This document shows positions 45,576 to 55,394 of a stretch of 64,000 bases of DNA, piece by piece. This DNA comes from Scalesia atractyloides (taxonomy: Eukaryota; Streptophyta; Magnoliopsida; Asterales; Asteraceae): assembly GCA_947069175.1 (NCBI GenBank), contig CAMTDV010000012.1, positions 36,054,341 through 36,118,340 of the forward strand. The letters are read 5' to 3'. The notes beneath the pieces were generated by a model. That model was given only the letters and a program-made list of their open reading frames with translations, was not told the origin of the DNA and did no database searches. Position numbers and translations under genes: made by a program. Within the stretch, counting starts at the first letter, position 1. Every line of letters begins with the position of its first letter.

Positions 45576-45867
45576 TGTAGGTCCCGATAAACCAGATCTA
45601 ATCGATATCACACAAACAAGCTTTGAGAAATAAGATGAAGATGGAAAGATTCAACTTGCATACAAATTGGAATTTGTCTAATACAAATGGAAGTGCAATC
45701 AAAGAGCCCTCAAACCCTAATACATCATTAACTATATATACTAGAGGGTTGGAGCTCATAACTCTAAACTCTAAACTCTTAGGCCCAAGGCCTTTCCCCA
45801 AGCGCATTACAATAAAAAACCCAAATCCTAATAAATACTAATGCATAAACCTATTAATGTCTTTACA
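45576..45867 (-). mobile_element. copia-2 5' LTR, 292 bp
   Basis: Same ends and content as the 3' LTR at 33710-33994, with a small internal expansion (CTCTAAACTCTAAACTC at about 45762-45778). Instead of flanking DNA it is followed on its outer side by a polypurine tract and element-internal sequence. Confidence 0.9.
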
Positions 45868-46085
45868 ATCTCCCCCTAGGTAAACTGCATTAGAATTGGC
45901 CTTTTGCTTCAGGATCGTCAATCATGTCAAATAATTTGTTTTGAATTACTGTAGCCACTACACTTGTCCAGGATTTAGCACATTCTTCATATTTGTCACT
46001 CGCTTAAATTTGATGTGCACCCAGCATCAGAATATCCTCCTCGTGAAAACTAATTTGTCCTGGATTTAGCACATTCTTCATATTT
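45868..46085 (-). mobile_element. Partial second copy of copia-2 (3' internal end)
   Basis: Matches 33995-34190, the polypurine tract and end of the env-like ORF, in the same orientation. So the array reads LTR-internal-LTR-internal fragment. It ends with a 30-bp duplicate of its own interior (45965-45994 repeated at 46056-46085) fused to gypsy-1 LTR. Consistent with recombination through the shared LTR plus error-prone repair. Confidence 0.85.
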
Positions 46086-47559
46086 ACCAGGCAGCTTCTA
46101 GCCTATTTACGTACTTTGCAACATGTGCTTAGTCTTTTGAAGATACGCCAGTTTACATTGGTAAATACAAATAACCGACACATTTTGAAAATATTTCAAA
46201 ATCATTTTATGTACACAATGGTACATATATTTTCATAATAACTTAGCATAAACTATTCTCATGTTATCAGTTTTACATGCTTGTCAACACATATAGGGCC
46301 CGGAAACTATGCCGGGATCATGATTAACCGACACCACTTTAATACCCTTATTGGGTAAACCGTATTGGGTTATAAAAATATTTTATTATATCATTAGCAT
46401 CTGTCAGGTGTATGCCTACACCCCATGCTTAGGTTGTGGCCATTTGCAATTAAATGAGTCGAGGATATCTAGGACACGGTCGTTTGAACCCCCAATGTTA
46501 ACGGGTCTATTCAAGTCATAGACTTGGACCGGTTAACTATAATATAAAGCAAATGATAGGGTACGTAGATTAAGCGGTGACCGGATAGAATGTAGTTTAA
46601 ACCATCACAAGTAATAAGACACTTACAATAGGGGTAAACAATAATACATTCTGATTGTGAATGAATTTGAAGGAGTTTAACCCAATTCGGTTAACTTACA
46701 TAAACTAAGTTACATAAGTCAACCGTACACGCATAGGAGGCATCAGCTGATCGGACGGGTCAATGTCAAGTTTATTATGCTAAAACATGATTATTAAGTT
46801 ACCACATCAGAAGGCATTACATTTTATATGTATATTATGGTTTAAAACCCATTTCATGCACAAAAGGGCAAAATCGACACTTTTATGGCATAATGTATGA
46901 ACTTACATAAAACCTGACAATTGATTATGATCACCTAGTATAACCTCAGAGAGTTATCCTATTACATAAATATAATCATAATGCAACTTCAAATCAGTAT
47001 CTAACATGGCTAATTTGGGTCAGAATCGAAAGTCAAACTAGAAGTCAAACTGCTTGACTTTCGGTTGCGAACCAAGCAATAAACTGGAAATGACGGGTTG
47101 AACATGCTTATACATGTTCTAATATTATTTAATAACTGATATAGTGTCAAAAATATGTGTATAAAAGTTTATAAGTTCATTTTATATGTTGCCAAAAATT
47201 CGGCGTTTTAACTTTTAATTAAACATAATTTTGACCCGTCATTGACCAATTTAACGTGATCTTCAAGAGGTGTCCTCTTAAGGGTTTAACACCTACCTAT
47301 TACAAGCACGTAGCCATGTTCAATTCGAACAATGGTTGGACCATAATGGTCTTAATCGAAAGTCAAAGCAAAAGTCAATTTGCTTGACTTTCGGCAAATT
47401 ACTTAGCCTAGAAAAGAATTGAATTGAGAAAGAAAACTTACAAGTGTTTTAAGATGAATAAGAACTAAGTTGGGAGGCCTCCTTAGGTCAGGAAGTAGCT
47501 CCAAGAGTATAAGAGGAGAAATGAAGGAAATGAGCAAAGATAATGGTAGCACAAGGGTG

Positions 47560-47569
47560 CTATTTATAG
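47560..47569 (-). promoter_or_regulatory. TATA box of gypsy-1 5' LTR
   Basis: CTATAAATAG on the minus strand, in the same AGCACC context as gypsy-3. The C/A-rich leader follows downstream on the minus strand. Confidence 0.65.
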
Positions 47570-47731
47570 TTGAAGGAAGTTCATAGAATCCAGACATGTG
47601 TTTAGAGGGTTTCTAAGATGTTAGCAGCTCTTATTTGAGGTGTCAAGAACTGCACAAGAGTGGCATTTCGCAAGTGAAGGTGGCAGCATACAAAATGCCT
47701 TGGGCAGCAAACAAACTACCAGTTGAAGACA

Positions 47732-47935
47732 CCTTACGGTTTGTAAGGGTCTTAGGCTTACGACCCCTAAGGGTCTTGGGCTTACGGTCCTTAAGGACCT
47801 CAGCGCACATGGTTTTAGATTGCTTATGGTCCATAAACCTCAAAGTCTTGCGGCCCGTAACCTCCTGTCAGTAACAATATTTTTATTAATTTACCATTCG
47901 TAAGCTATTAAGCTTTATGGTCCGTAAGAGTCACT
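47732..47935. repeat. Decayed CTTACGGTCCGTAAG repeats in gypsy-1 U3 (right LTR)
   Basis: About seven copies corresponding to the cluster at 12304-12475, more mutated (CTTACGGTTTGTAAG, CTTATGGTCCATAAA), with one extra copy (CTTACGACCCCTAAG). Many differences are CpG losses. Confidence 0.8.
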
Positions 47936-48061
47936 CAAAGGCCAAACTTTGGCATGTTGAAATATTTAGTCCATCCACATCCAATCTTCCACAACTCTAT
48001 AAAATTAGTCCCCCTCGTCCAAATTATGTTGCCATAGGATTAAAAGTTTTGAGATGTTACA

Positions 48062-48175
48062 GTGAAATTGCACAGATTATTACCAAAAATCATGTCCAAC
48101 AATCAAGAACCAAACATATTGTTATCAGACATCACTTTGTAAGAGATTGTTATGAAAAAAGTTTGATTTCCATAT
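48062..48175 (+). pseudogene. copia-0 RNase H, continuation after gypsy-1
   Basis: After the GTGAA duplication the frame reads EIAQIITKNHVQQSRTKHIVIRHHFVRDCYEKSLI, which continues the TPIKMDSE broken at 10148 and matches the copia RNase H tail. Similarity stops near 48172, where Athila-like LTR sequence begins, so the true pol end is lost or displaced. Confidence 0.88.
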
Positions 48176-48388
48176 ATGATGCGTGGTTGAAAACCGGTGT
48201 TCTTATATGTTTAAGCTTATGTTTGTACATAACTTTTAGTTTCAAATAGCCTACTTTTAATTGGAAGTGTGTTTTGCAGGTCTAATGGAGTTTAAGGAGC
48301 TATTCGGGAGCTATGCGAAGCACTGGGACAGAAATCGGGTCAACCAGGAGTGAGAAATTGGAAAAACAGAAAATGAGAAATGCAGGTG

Positions 48389-48520
48389 CCATCGCCGACG
48401 CCCTCCAGGGCCATCGGCGATGCCCCTCTGATGACTTTGTCACCCAGAAAACCCCATAGACAGTAGAAAAGGCCTTCGGAAGAAACCAGGATATCCAAGG
48501 GCCGTCGGCGACGCCCTCCC
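48389..48520. repeat. CpG-rich CCGTCGGCGACGCC repeats in Athila-like U3
   Basis: Three copies (CCATCGCCGACGCC, CCATCGGCGATGCC, CCGTCGGCGACGCC), each followed by CCTC. They lie 45-175 bp upstream of the TATA box. Confidence 0.75.
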
Positions 48521-48711
48521 TGTTTGCTGAACGCGAATTTTGTTGTTGATTGAATTGGGGACGAGTATATAACATGTTTTTGACCTTTTCTTTAGGAGTT
48601 ACGAGTTTTGTTAGTTTGAAACACCTTCTTGGAGCCAAGAACATCCATCTTCACCATTCTTTCACACCAATCATCAAATCCATCACGTTCAATCCTAACC
48701 TTAATTCCCCA

Positions 48712-48713
<2 letters not shown>

Positions 48714-48742
<29 letters not shown>

Positions 48743-48743
48743 T
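48714..48743. repeat. (TCA)n microsatellite
   Basis: About ten TCA repeats in the transcribed leader of the Athila-like LTR. Confidence 0.95.
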
Positions 48744-49551
48744 CCCTCATTCCATTGTTCATCATCATCCATCCTAAACCCTAATCATCATCTCCATCAC
48801 ATTCGAAGCTTCAAGATGTTCAAAGTTAAGAGTTCACAAATCGTTAATCGTGTTCCATTCATCATGAGCGACTAATTCTCGCGGGTTTCACCATGGTGTA
48901 GACTTTTGTAAGGATTCTAGGGTTTGCTACTTGTTTAATATTTGGTTTGTGACAAATTGAATTATATTTGAAATCATTAGATAATTGTCTTGCGTTTGTA
49001 ATGAATTTCTGAATTGTCGAGTGAGTTATGAAATTTGATTGAGTGAAATGAATATGCGTATTTATGCCTTGTCTTTTGATAGGATTTGCTTGTCTGAGGT
49101 AGCAAAGTGCATTGGGGTCCGTTGTCTATGGCGTTGATAGCAATGGCACCTAAGCCTTGTGATTCTAAAACCGTTAATGAACCAATTCGATTGAGCCAAA
49201 TTAAAACGTGTAGTAACCCTCGGTCCAAACAATTGTTGAACCGGGTGCGAACCTTGTTCTCAAATATTGTTTAAAATCGTTAATTAAGTTTTTGTGCAAT
49301 TATTCAAGTTTTAGGTTAAGTAATCAAAACAAACTTGTCGGTTCATTCCGACACTCTTTCAAACAAACAAACATTCAAATTAACAACATAGCAAGCTTCA
49401 TAAAGTGTGACAATATTAAAAATCAATCACATCCATCGCAAACCACAAACTCTTCATGGTTCGACCCCTTACTATTACTAACGCATTGTTAAGGGTAACT
49501 TGGGGCTACAAATATTATCTTTGATTGGGGCGTGACACTCCGATCAAATTT

Positions 49552-49569
49552 TGGCGTCGTTGCTGGGGA
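49552..49569 (+). other. Athila-like primer-binding site (tRNA-Asp)
   Basis: TGGCGTCGTTGCTGGGGA differs by two C-to-T changes from TGGCGCCGTTGCCGGGGA, the complement of the plant tRNA-Asp 3' end used by Athila/Calypso elements. Confidence 0.88.
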
Positions 49570-49768
49570 GTTAGTGTGCTTTGCGTCTGGATATTAGTTG
49601 ATTTTGTGATTATTTGTTTAAGTGTTTTGTTTCTTATATCGTTTATGCTTTTGTGTTACGCAGGTGTAGGTTACAGGTTGTGCATGCATACTTGGAACTC
49701 CGGATGACCTCACTGTTAGTGTTTGAACCGGAGATCGAGCGGGTCGCTAGAAAAACTTAACCCAACGG

Positions 49769-51715
49769 TTGGAGGCAACCTTGGTCTCTAATCAACTCAA
49801 CACCAAATCACCATCTACACCATCTGTTGGGCCTAGTCCAATGGATAACAAAAACTCCGGCCAACTACATAACCAATTTCAATACCCAACCAACATCCAA
49901 CCCAACCAACCACATGATGGTAATAATTCGAGTCCACCAACACCACTGTTCCAAACCCATGGCCAAAACCCACACAATAATCAACAAACACCCACACCTC
50001 CACCTCAAAACCAAACCCGACAAAACCCATTACCACCCAACCTCAACAACCGAAATGTTAACACTAACCATGGAGTTAACCAACATCGTGCATTCCCATG
50101 AACGAAGCCCAGTTTCTCAATCTTGATGATTTTAGAAATAGCATTCTCGACGATGCACCGTATAGCGTTCCCGGTTATCAATCACCGGAGGATGTGAGTG
50201 TTCATTCGGAATACTCAAACGATGGAGGGAATTATGATAAACGGGTTATAGAGGATGAATGGTGAGATAATAACTTGGGGAACTTCTATAATGCTCGGGG
50301 ATTTGAGGAAGAAGGGCCTTTGATTGTAAACCCAACTACATCAACATCTTATGTCATTTCAATTATAGGACGAACGATGAGCCTTACACTCATTTAGCGG
50401 AGTTTTCGGCTATATTGATTGGGGCATGATTTTGCATTAGACGAGGTGAAACTACGGTTGTTCCAATTCTCATTAAAGGAAAAGGCCAAACAGTGGTTTC
50501 TCACACTACCGGCTAATAGCATTCATACTTGGGCAGAAATACAACAAGTGTTCCTTGATGATTATTACTCGATTGCAAAGACCGACGATGCACGAGACGA
50601 GATTCGATCATTTAGACAGTTATCGGGTGAGTTACTACACGAGGCCCTTACTCAGTTTAAGGAGTTGGTTCCAAAGTTCCCTCACCATCAAATTCCTAGA
50701 TGGGAATTGTTGAAGTGTTTCATTTGGGGATTAGACACCGAGGATCATAAGTACTTGCAATCGGAAAGTAATGGCACTTTGTTAAACAATCATGAGGAAG
50801 ACGATTGGAGTTCATCGAAAGAATGAGCAAGAATTCCAAAGCAGTTGCTATGGCGGATAGAGCTAAAAAGCACCTCGTTTCCCGATTTCTTCCCAATCTT
50901 GATTCGAATGATAAGAATCAAATCGCCACATTAGAACGGAGCAGGCCCGTATTAAGAAAAAGGATGTGGTGGTGGTGTAGTTTGGGTATGTGAAGATTGT
51001 GGGGATATTGGTCATTGTATCGAGGAGTGTCAAGTTAATATGGCACAAGCCACCGAAGAGGTGAATCAAGTGTACGGAGAGTGGAAGCAATATGACATGA
51101 ATTCCAACACTTATCATCCGGGTTTGAGAAACCATCCTAATTTAGGTATGGAAACACCTCAAATCAAATTAACCCGAATTTCCAACCGGGTAATCAAAGT
51201 GGAAATCAAGGTGGATCGTCGTACCAAAACCACCAAGGTGGTAACCAAGGGGGTTATCAAAGAAATTATAACCAAGGAAGTGGCCAAGGATATCAAAACC
51301 GTGAAAATAATTACCAACGGGGCTAGAACCAAGGTGGTAATAGGGGTGGTAATTCAAACTCTCAAATGGGTGGTGATGACTCGTTAAACTCTAAGCTTGA
51401 TTCAATTGTGAATGCTATCACCACTTCAAATCAAAAGATCAAGTCAGAGATGAAGAAAGACTTTAAGGTACGAGACAAATCGCATAAGGCATTGGAAAAG
51501 CAAGTGGGTCAACTTGCAGAGGAGATGGCTAATATGCGAGGAAATGGCGGTAGATTGCCAAGTGACACCACCGTGAACCCTAAGCATCAAGGGTCCAACT
51601 TGAAGAACACATGTGAGGTACCAATTAATAAAATCTCTTTCGTAGTGGTCAAGTTATTGATACCGGTGTTGAGTTACCACCACCCTAGTTTGTTGAAGGG
51701 GTGGTGGAAGATGTA
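49769..51715 (+). pseudogene. Athila-like gag
   Basis: An N-terminal Asn/Gln/Pro-rich region (49769-50101) is followed after a frame change by MNEAQFLNLDDFR (50098). The Gag core is open at 50419-50826: LKEKAKQWFLTLPANSIHTW and RSFRQLSGELLHEALTQFKELVPKFPHHQI, typical of Athila. A complete CCHC knuckle CEDCGDIGHCIEEC lies at 50989-51030. Next is a Gly/Asn/Gln-rich low-complexity linker (about 51130-51365; NQGG, QNHQGGNQGGYQ in one frame), then a helical stretch HKALEKQVGQLAEEMANM (51484-51540). Stops at 50262, 50394 and 50824 break it. Confidence 0.85.
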
Positions 51716-52019
51716 GGTGATGAGGGGGATGTTGACGGTCAAAATAAAAATGCTGTGAAAAATGTTAAAATTACTCCATTGTCACCGTCCCTGTCCCAAA
51801 GGCTAAGAAAAAGGGTGGGAGGTTAATATCGCCCCTTGTCCCGTAGCTTTGTTGGGACCATCTAAGAAAGTGGTGAATAAACGTAGTCCCCATCAAGAAG
51901 AGATGTGGGAAATTTTTAAACAAGTTAAAATAACTTACCACTCTTAGATGCGATCAAACAAGTACCCTCATATGCTAAGTACTTGAAGGATTTATGTACC
52001 TAGAAGCGAACTCACAAGT

Positions 52020-52495
52020 TTCCTTAGAAACTTGATTTAACTGAAAATGTGAGTTTGATTCTTTCGGGTGCACTTCCACCAAAGTTGCAAGATCTGGGGC
52101 GCCCATTATTTCTATACAAGTGGGTGAATTTAAAATGACTCGGGCACTTTTGGATCTTGGGGCGAGTGTGAGTATCTAACCGGGTAGTTTGTATGATCAA
52201 TACGAATTTGGTCCACTTCAAGTGGCAAACACCACCGCGGTGCTAGCCGAATTGACCCCAAACTACCCCGTGGGATAGTCACGGATGTAATTGTCAAGGT
52301 CAAGGACTTTTACTATACTGTGGACTTTCTTGTACTTGATGATTTCTCTTTTGACCGAACTAAGCAACCAACAGTTATTCTTGGTAGACCATTTTTTGCA
52401 ACATCAAATGCCCAAATTAATTGTAACATTGGTATGCTCGACATGACTTTTGATAACCGTCGGTTGTGGTTAAATGTCTTTTCGGGATAACGGAT
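52020..52495 (+). pseudogene. Athila-like protease
   Basis: Reads ALLDLGASVSI near 52145-52175, with DLG in place of the usual D-S/T-G; DLGAS is common in Athila-type elements. Downstream are LYDQYEFGPLQVANTTAVLAELTP, VILGRPFFATSNAQINC (about 52375-52430) and DMTFDNRRLWLNVFS in shifting frames. Several stops. Confidence 0.75.
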
Positions 52496-52549
52496 CCTCT
52501 AGTTAGCGACGAATGCTATATTGACGAGTGTATACCTTTATGCAATATA

Positions 52550-53200
52550 GGTATCGAAGAGGAAACACAGTAGAGGAATGTTTCATGTTTGACAGGTTGC
52601 AAGTGGAGACGAATCGGAGCATGGACGAGGAGGTGATGGCGGCGAAGGAAGACCCACTTGGACAAACCAAGTGGAATGTCTTCCGGAAAAGATCGATACA
52701 AAATTAAAGCCATCGTTGGTAGAGTCTCCGTCATTGAGTTGAAGGTGTCGCCCAAGCATTTGAAATATGCTTATGTGGGCGAAGGCAACACGCTCCCGGT
52801 CATCATGGCAATAAACTGACCGGAGAGAAAGGGGAAAAGCTCATGGAGGTTTTGGTCACCAACAGGGCAGTTATTGGATGGACCAATGCAGTTTTGAAGG
52901 GAATTAGTCCTTCGGTGGTGATGCACAAAATCTTCACGGAAGATGGTGTTACTCCTTCTCGTGACGCACAACAAAGGTTGAACCCGAATATGCATGAAGT
53001 CGTCAAGTAGGAGGTTTTGAAGTGGCTAGATACGGGTATCATTTACCCCATTTCTGATAGCCAATGGGTGAGCCCTACACAAACCGTTCCCAAAAAGGCA
53101 TACATTCAAGTCGTCCCAAATGACGCAGGTGAAGAGGTCACCACTCGGCCGGTAACTGGGTGGCATAATTTTATTGATTATAGGAAGTTGAATGTGTTAG
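52550..53200 (+). pseudogene. Athila-like RT, catalytic core deleted
   Basis: The N-terminal part is recognisable: VLKWLDTGIIYPISDSQWVSPTQTVPKKAY (53011-53100) and TRPVTGWHNFIDYRKLN (about 53140-53196). Then the text jumps directly to VLGHVVSSHGIEVDHAKV, the thumb/connection region. The family normally has roughly 110-120 residues between these blocks, containing catalytic motif A and the F-M-D-D motif. The deletion leaves the frame open, so a translated protein would lack all catalytic residues. Confidence 0.85.
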
Positions 53201-54020
53201 GACACGTGGTGTCGAGTCATGGGATAGAGGTTGATCATGCAAAGGTGCAAGTCATCTCTACCTTGTCGTATCCCATGAGTTTTAAGGGTGTAAGGTCATT
53301 CTTAGGTCATGCGGGTTTTTATAGAAGGTTCATAAAAGGGTTTAGTGATATAACAAAACCTTTGTGTAACTTGTTGCTAAAATACCAACCGTTTGAATTT
53401 AACAAAGATTGTCAAAATGCCTTCAATATTTTGAAAGAGAAGTTTGTTGAGGCCCCAATCTTGCAATCACCGAATTGGTCTTTACCGTTCGAACTTACGT
53501 GTGATGCAAGTGATTATGCAGTGGGGGCTGTATAGGGTCAAAGGGTAGAACAGAAACCCGTTGCTATATACTACGCTAGTAAGACTCTCTCGGATGCACC
53601 ATTAAATTACACAACTATCAGAAAGAGCTACTCGCGGTGGTATATGCATTGGATAAATTCCAGGCTTAATGCAAGTGATTATGCGGTAGGGTTGTATTGG
53701 GTCAAAGGGTAGAAAAGAAACCTATTTCTATATACTAAGCAAGTAAGACTCTCTCGGATGCTTAATTAAATTACACAAATATCGAGAAAGAGCTACCCGT
53801 AGTGGTATATGCATTGGATAAATTCCAGGCTTGTATATGAGGTAGCAAAGTGATTATATATTCTGATCATACTGCTGTTAAGTACCTCATGGAAAAGAAG
53901 GATGCGAAGCCACGGTTAATCCAATGGGTTCTTTTTGTTACAAGAGTATGACCTCGAGATACGGGACAAGAAGGGTAGTGAGAATGTGGTTGCAGACCAC
54001 TTTTCTCGGTTGTTGGTAGA
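53197..54020 (+). pseudogene. Athila-like RT connection and RNase H
   Basis: VRSFLGHAGFYRRFIKGFSDITKPL (53292-53365), then RNase H start LPFELTCDASDYAVGAV (to 53533, catalytic D in CDAS). A 164-bp direct duplication (53504-53667 and 53669-53832) repeats CDASDY... with a frame shift. It ends with LEIRDKKGSENVVADHFSRL near 53950-54010. Broken by stops and the duplication. Confidence 0.85.
53504..53832 (+). repeat. 164-bp tandem duplication in Athila-like RNase H
   Basis: Unit 1 53504-53667, unit 2 53669-53832. Both run from ATGCAAGTGATTATGC to AAATTCCAGGCTT and differ at roughly one base in nine, with a few single-base indels. Confidence 0.92.
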
Positions 54021-55394
54021 GGAGGGTTCTCCTTGTGTAGAGCTTAACGAAACGTTGCACATTCTAAAAATTTTGGTATTACCTTGGTTTACTAACATTG
54101 TCAATTATTTGGTGAAAGGTGACTTACCAGCTCAATGGGATAGGAGGAAGAAATTGCATTTCCTCTCGCAAATCAAGTACTATATATTGGAGGAGCCGGA
54201 TCTGTTCAAGATATGCTCGGATAAAGTTGTGAGAAGATGTGTACTGGACGACAAGATTTCGAATGCCTTGACGCACTTGCATTCATTTGCTTGTGGGGCC
54301 ATTTTAGTGGTCACAAAACGGGGCACAAAGTGCTCAATAGCAGTCTTTATTGGCCGACTATTTTTAAGGACGCCTTTAACTTTGCTAAAAATTGTATTGA
54401 GTGTCGAAAGTTGGGGGTATATCTAAGCAGGATGAGATGCCCATGCAACCGATTCTCATTGTTGATATTTTTTACGTTTGGGGAATCCATTTTATGGGCC
54501 CATTCCCGAATTCGCATAGGAATTTGTACGTTTTGGTGGCGGTCGACTATGTATCTAAATAGGTCGAAACGATTGCCACCAAAATGAACGACCATAATGT
54601 GGTTTGTAATTTTCTACAAACCAATATTATTTCTTGATTTGGGGTTCCAAGATTTATCATTAGTGATGGGGATCTCACTTTAAGAATTTTAATTTTGGAA
54701 AATTGTTGAAACGGTATGGTGTTGATCATCGAATTGCTACCCCTACCACCCGCAAACGAGTGGTCAAGTGGAAGTGTCTAATAGGAAAATCAAAGAGATT
54801 TTGCAAAAGACTAATTCGACCGAACCGTAAGAATTGGTCAACAAAGTTGAACAATGCTTTCTGGGCCTATCGAACGGCACATAAAACACCTATTGGCACT
54901 ACACCTGACCGCGTAGTTTACGGTAAAAATTGTCATTTGTCAGTTGAGCTGTTCATCGTGCATTTTGGGCTATTAAAGAAGTTAATGTAAAATACGATGA
55001 TGCAGATAAGGAACGCAAGTTAAAGCTTTACGAGTTGGAAGAGCTTCGGGAGGAGGCATATGAATGTGCTTCGAAATACAAAGATGGCATGAAGAGAGCA
55101 CATGATGCCAAATTGAAGAAGAAGGAGTTTTTTGTAGGTCAAAAGGTTTAGCTTTACAACTCAAGGCTCAAATTCTTCCCGGGTAAGCTCAAGAGTAAGT
55201 AGATGGGCCCATTCGTTGTTACACGGGTCAGAAAGTTGGGAGATGTTACCATCGAGGATCCGAAGGATCGGTCAAAGCAAACGGTAAATGGTCATGGCCT
55301 TAAACCATTTCTTGATGGTAACGAGGAGAAGAATGATGCGAACATGGAGTTGGTAAGCTTCTTGGTAAGCGTGCCAACTTATGAGGTCAACTAA
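54020..55394 (+). pseudogene. Athila-like integrase
   Basis: Zinc-binding region at about 54200-54420 (DKVVRRCVLDDKISNALTHLHS, then out of frame a GHFSGHKT block and CIECRKLG). Core: WGIHFMGPFPNSHRN has His where the first catalytic Asp belongs (codon 54488-54490). IISDGDLT keeps the second Asp (about 54656-54668), and the GQVEVSNRKIKEIL frame keeps the Glu (about 54755-54800). The C-terminal module is open at 55203-55394: MGPFVVTRVRKLGDVTIEDPKDRS, HGLKPFLDG. Many frame breaks; inactive. Confidence 0.85.

Larger units (their letters stand above)
33710..45867 (-). mobile_element. copia-2: SIRE-like Ty1/copia element, 12.2 kb
   Basis: Minus-strand order: 5' LTR (45576-45867), tRNA-iMet PBS, array-bearing leader, gag, protease, integrase, RT, RNase H, internal polypurine-like site, spacer with array, env-like ORF, polypurine tract, 3' LTR (33710-33994). 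It is inserted in the gypsy-1 right LTR. The left flank is gypsy-1, but beyond the right LTR comes another copy of the element's own 3' internal region (45868-46085), so no target duplication exists and the right edge is a recombination product. All ORFs are broken. Confidence 0.85.
10149..48061 (-). mobile_element. gypsy-1: nested Tekay-like Ty3/gypsy element, 37.9 kb with inserts
   Basis: Outer termini are TGTCACATCC (left) and GAGATGTTACA (right), flanked by GTGAA on both sides. On the minus strand the order is 5' LTR, tRNA-iMet PBS, repeat-rich leader, gag, protease, RT, RNase H, integrase, chromodomain, polypurine tract, 3' LTR. That order with a C-terminal chromodomain is typical of chromoviruses such as Tekay/Del. 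The right (5') LTR has been split by copia-1 and copia-2 and partly duplicated, so only about 11 kb of the span is gypsy-1 itself. All reading frames are broken. The element sits inside copia-0 RNase H. Confidence 0.85.
46083..48061 (-). mobile_element. gypsy-1 5' LTR, piece 3 (outer end)
   Basis: Aligns with about 10390-12643 of the left LTR, so its first part duplicates LTR segments already present in pieces 1 and 2. A 260-bp segment (equivalent to 10806-11065) is missing between two AATGTT hexamers. TATA CTATTTATAG (47560-47569) is intact on the minus strand. It ends GAGATGTTACA followed by GTGAA. Confidence 0.88.
48176..49550 (+). mobile_element. Athila-like element 5' LTR (limits approximate)
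   Basis: Non-coding, ending just before a tRNA-Asp PBS. It contains three CCGTCGGCGACGCC-like repeats (48389-48520), a TATA box GAGTATATAACATG (about 48562-48575), a C/T-rich leader and a (TCA)n microsatellite (48714-48743). The left end is set only by where copia-0 similarity stops. No second full LTR was found; CCGTCGGCGAC recurs once at 55750-55760 in the 3' region. Confidence 0.65.

Noticed and set aside
45762..45778. CTCTAAACTCTAAACTC resembling an interstitial telomere repeat
   Set aside because: The plant telomere unit is CCCTAAA; here the unit is CTCTAAA, only two to three copies, inside the copia-2 LTR.
47635..47874. Leu/Arg-rich open frame at the gypsy-1 U3 repeats
   Set aside because: The repeated peptide simply reflects the tandem CTTACGGTCC units.
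48300..48644. 114-codon minus-strand open frame in the Athila-like LTR
   Set aside because: It opposes the promoter direction and overlaps the CpG-rich U3 repeats; no domain.
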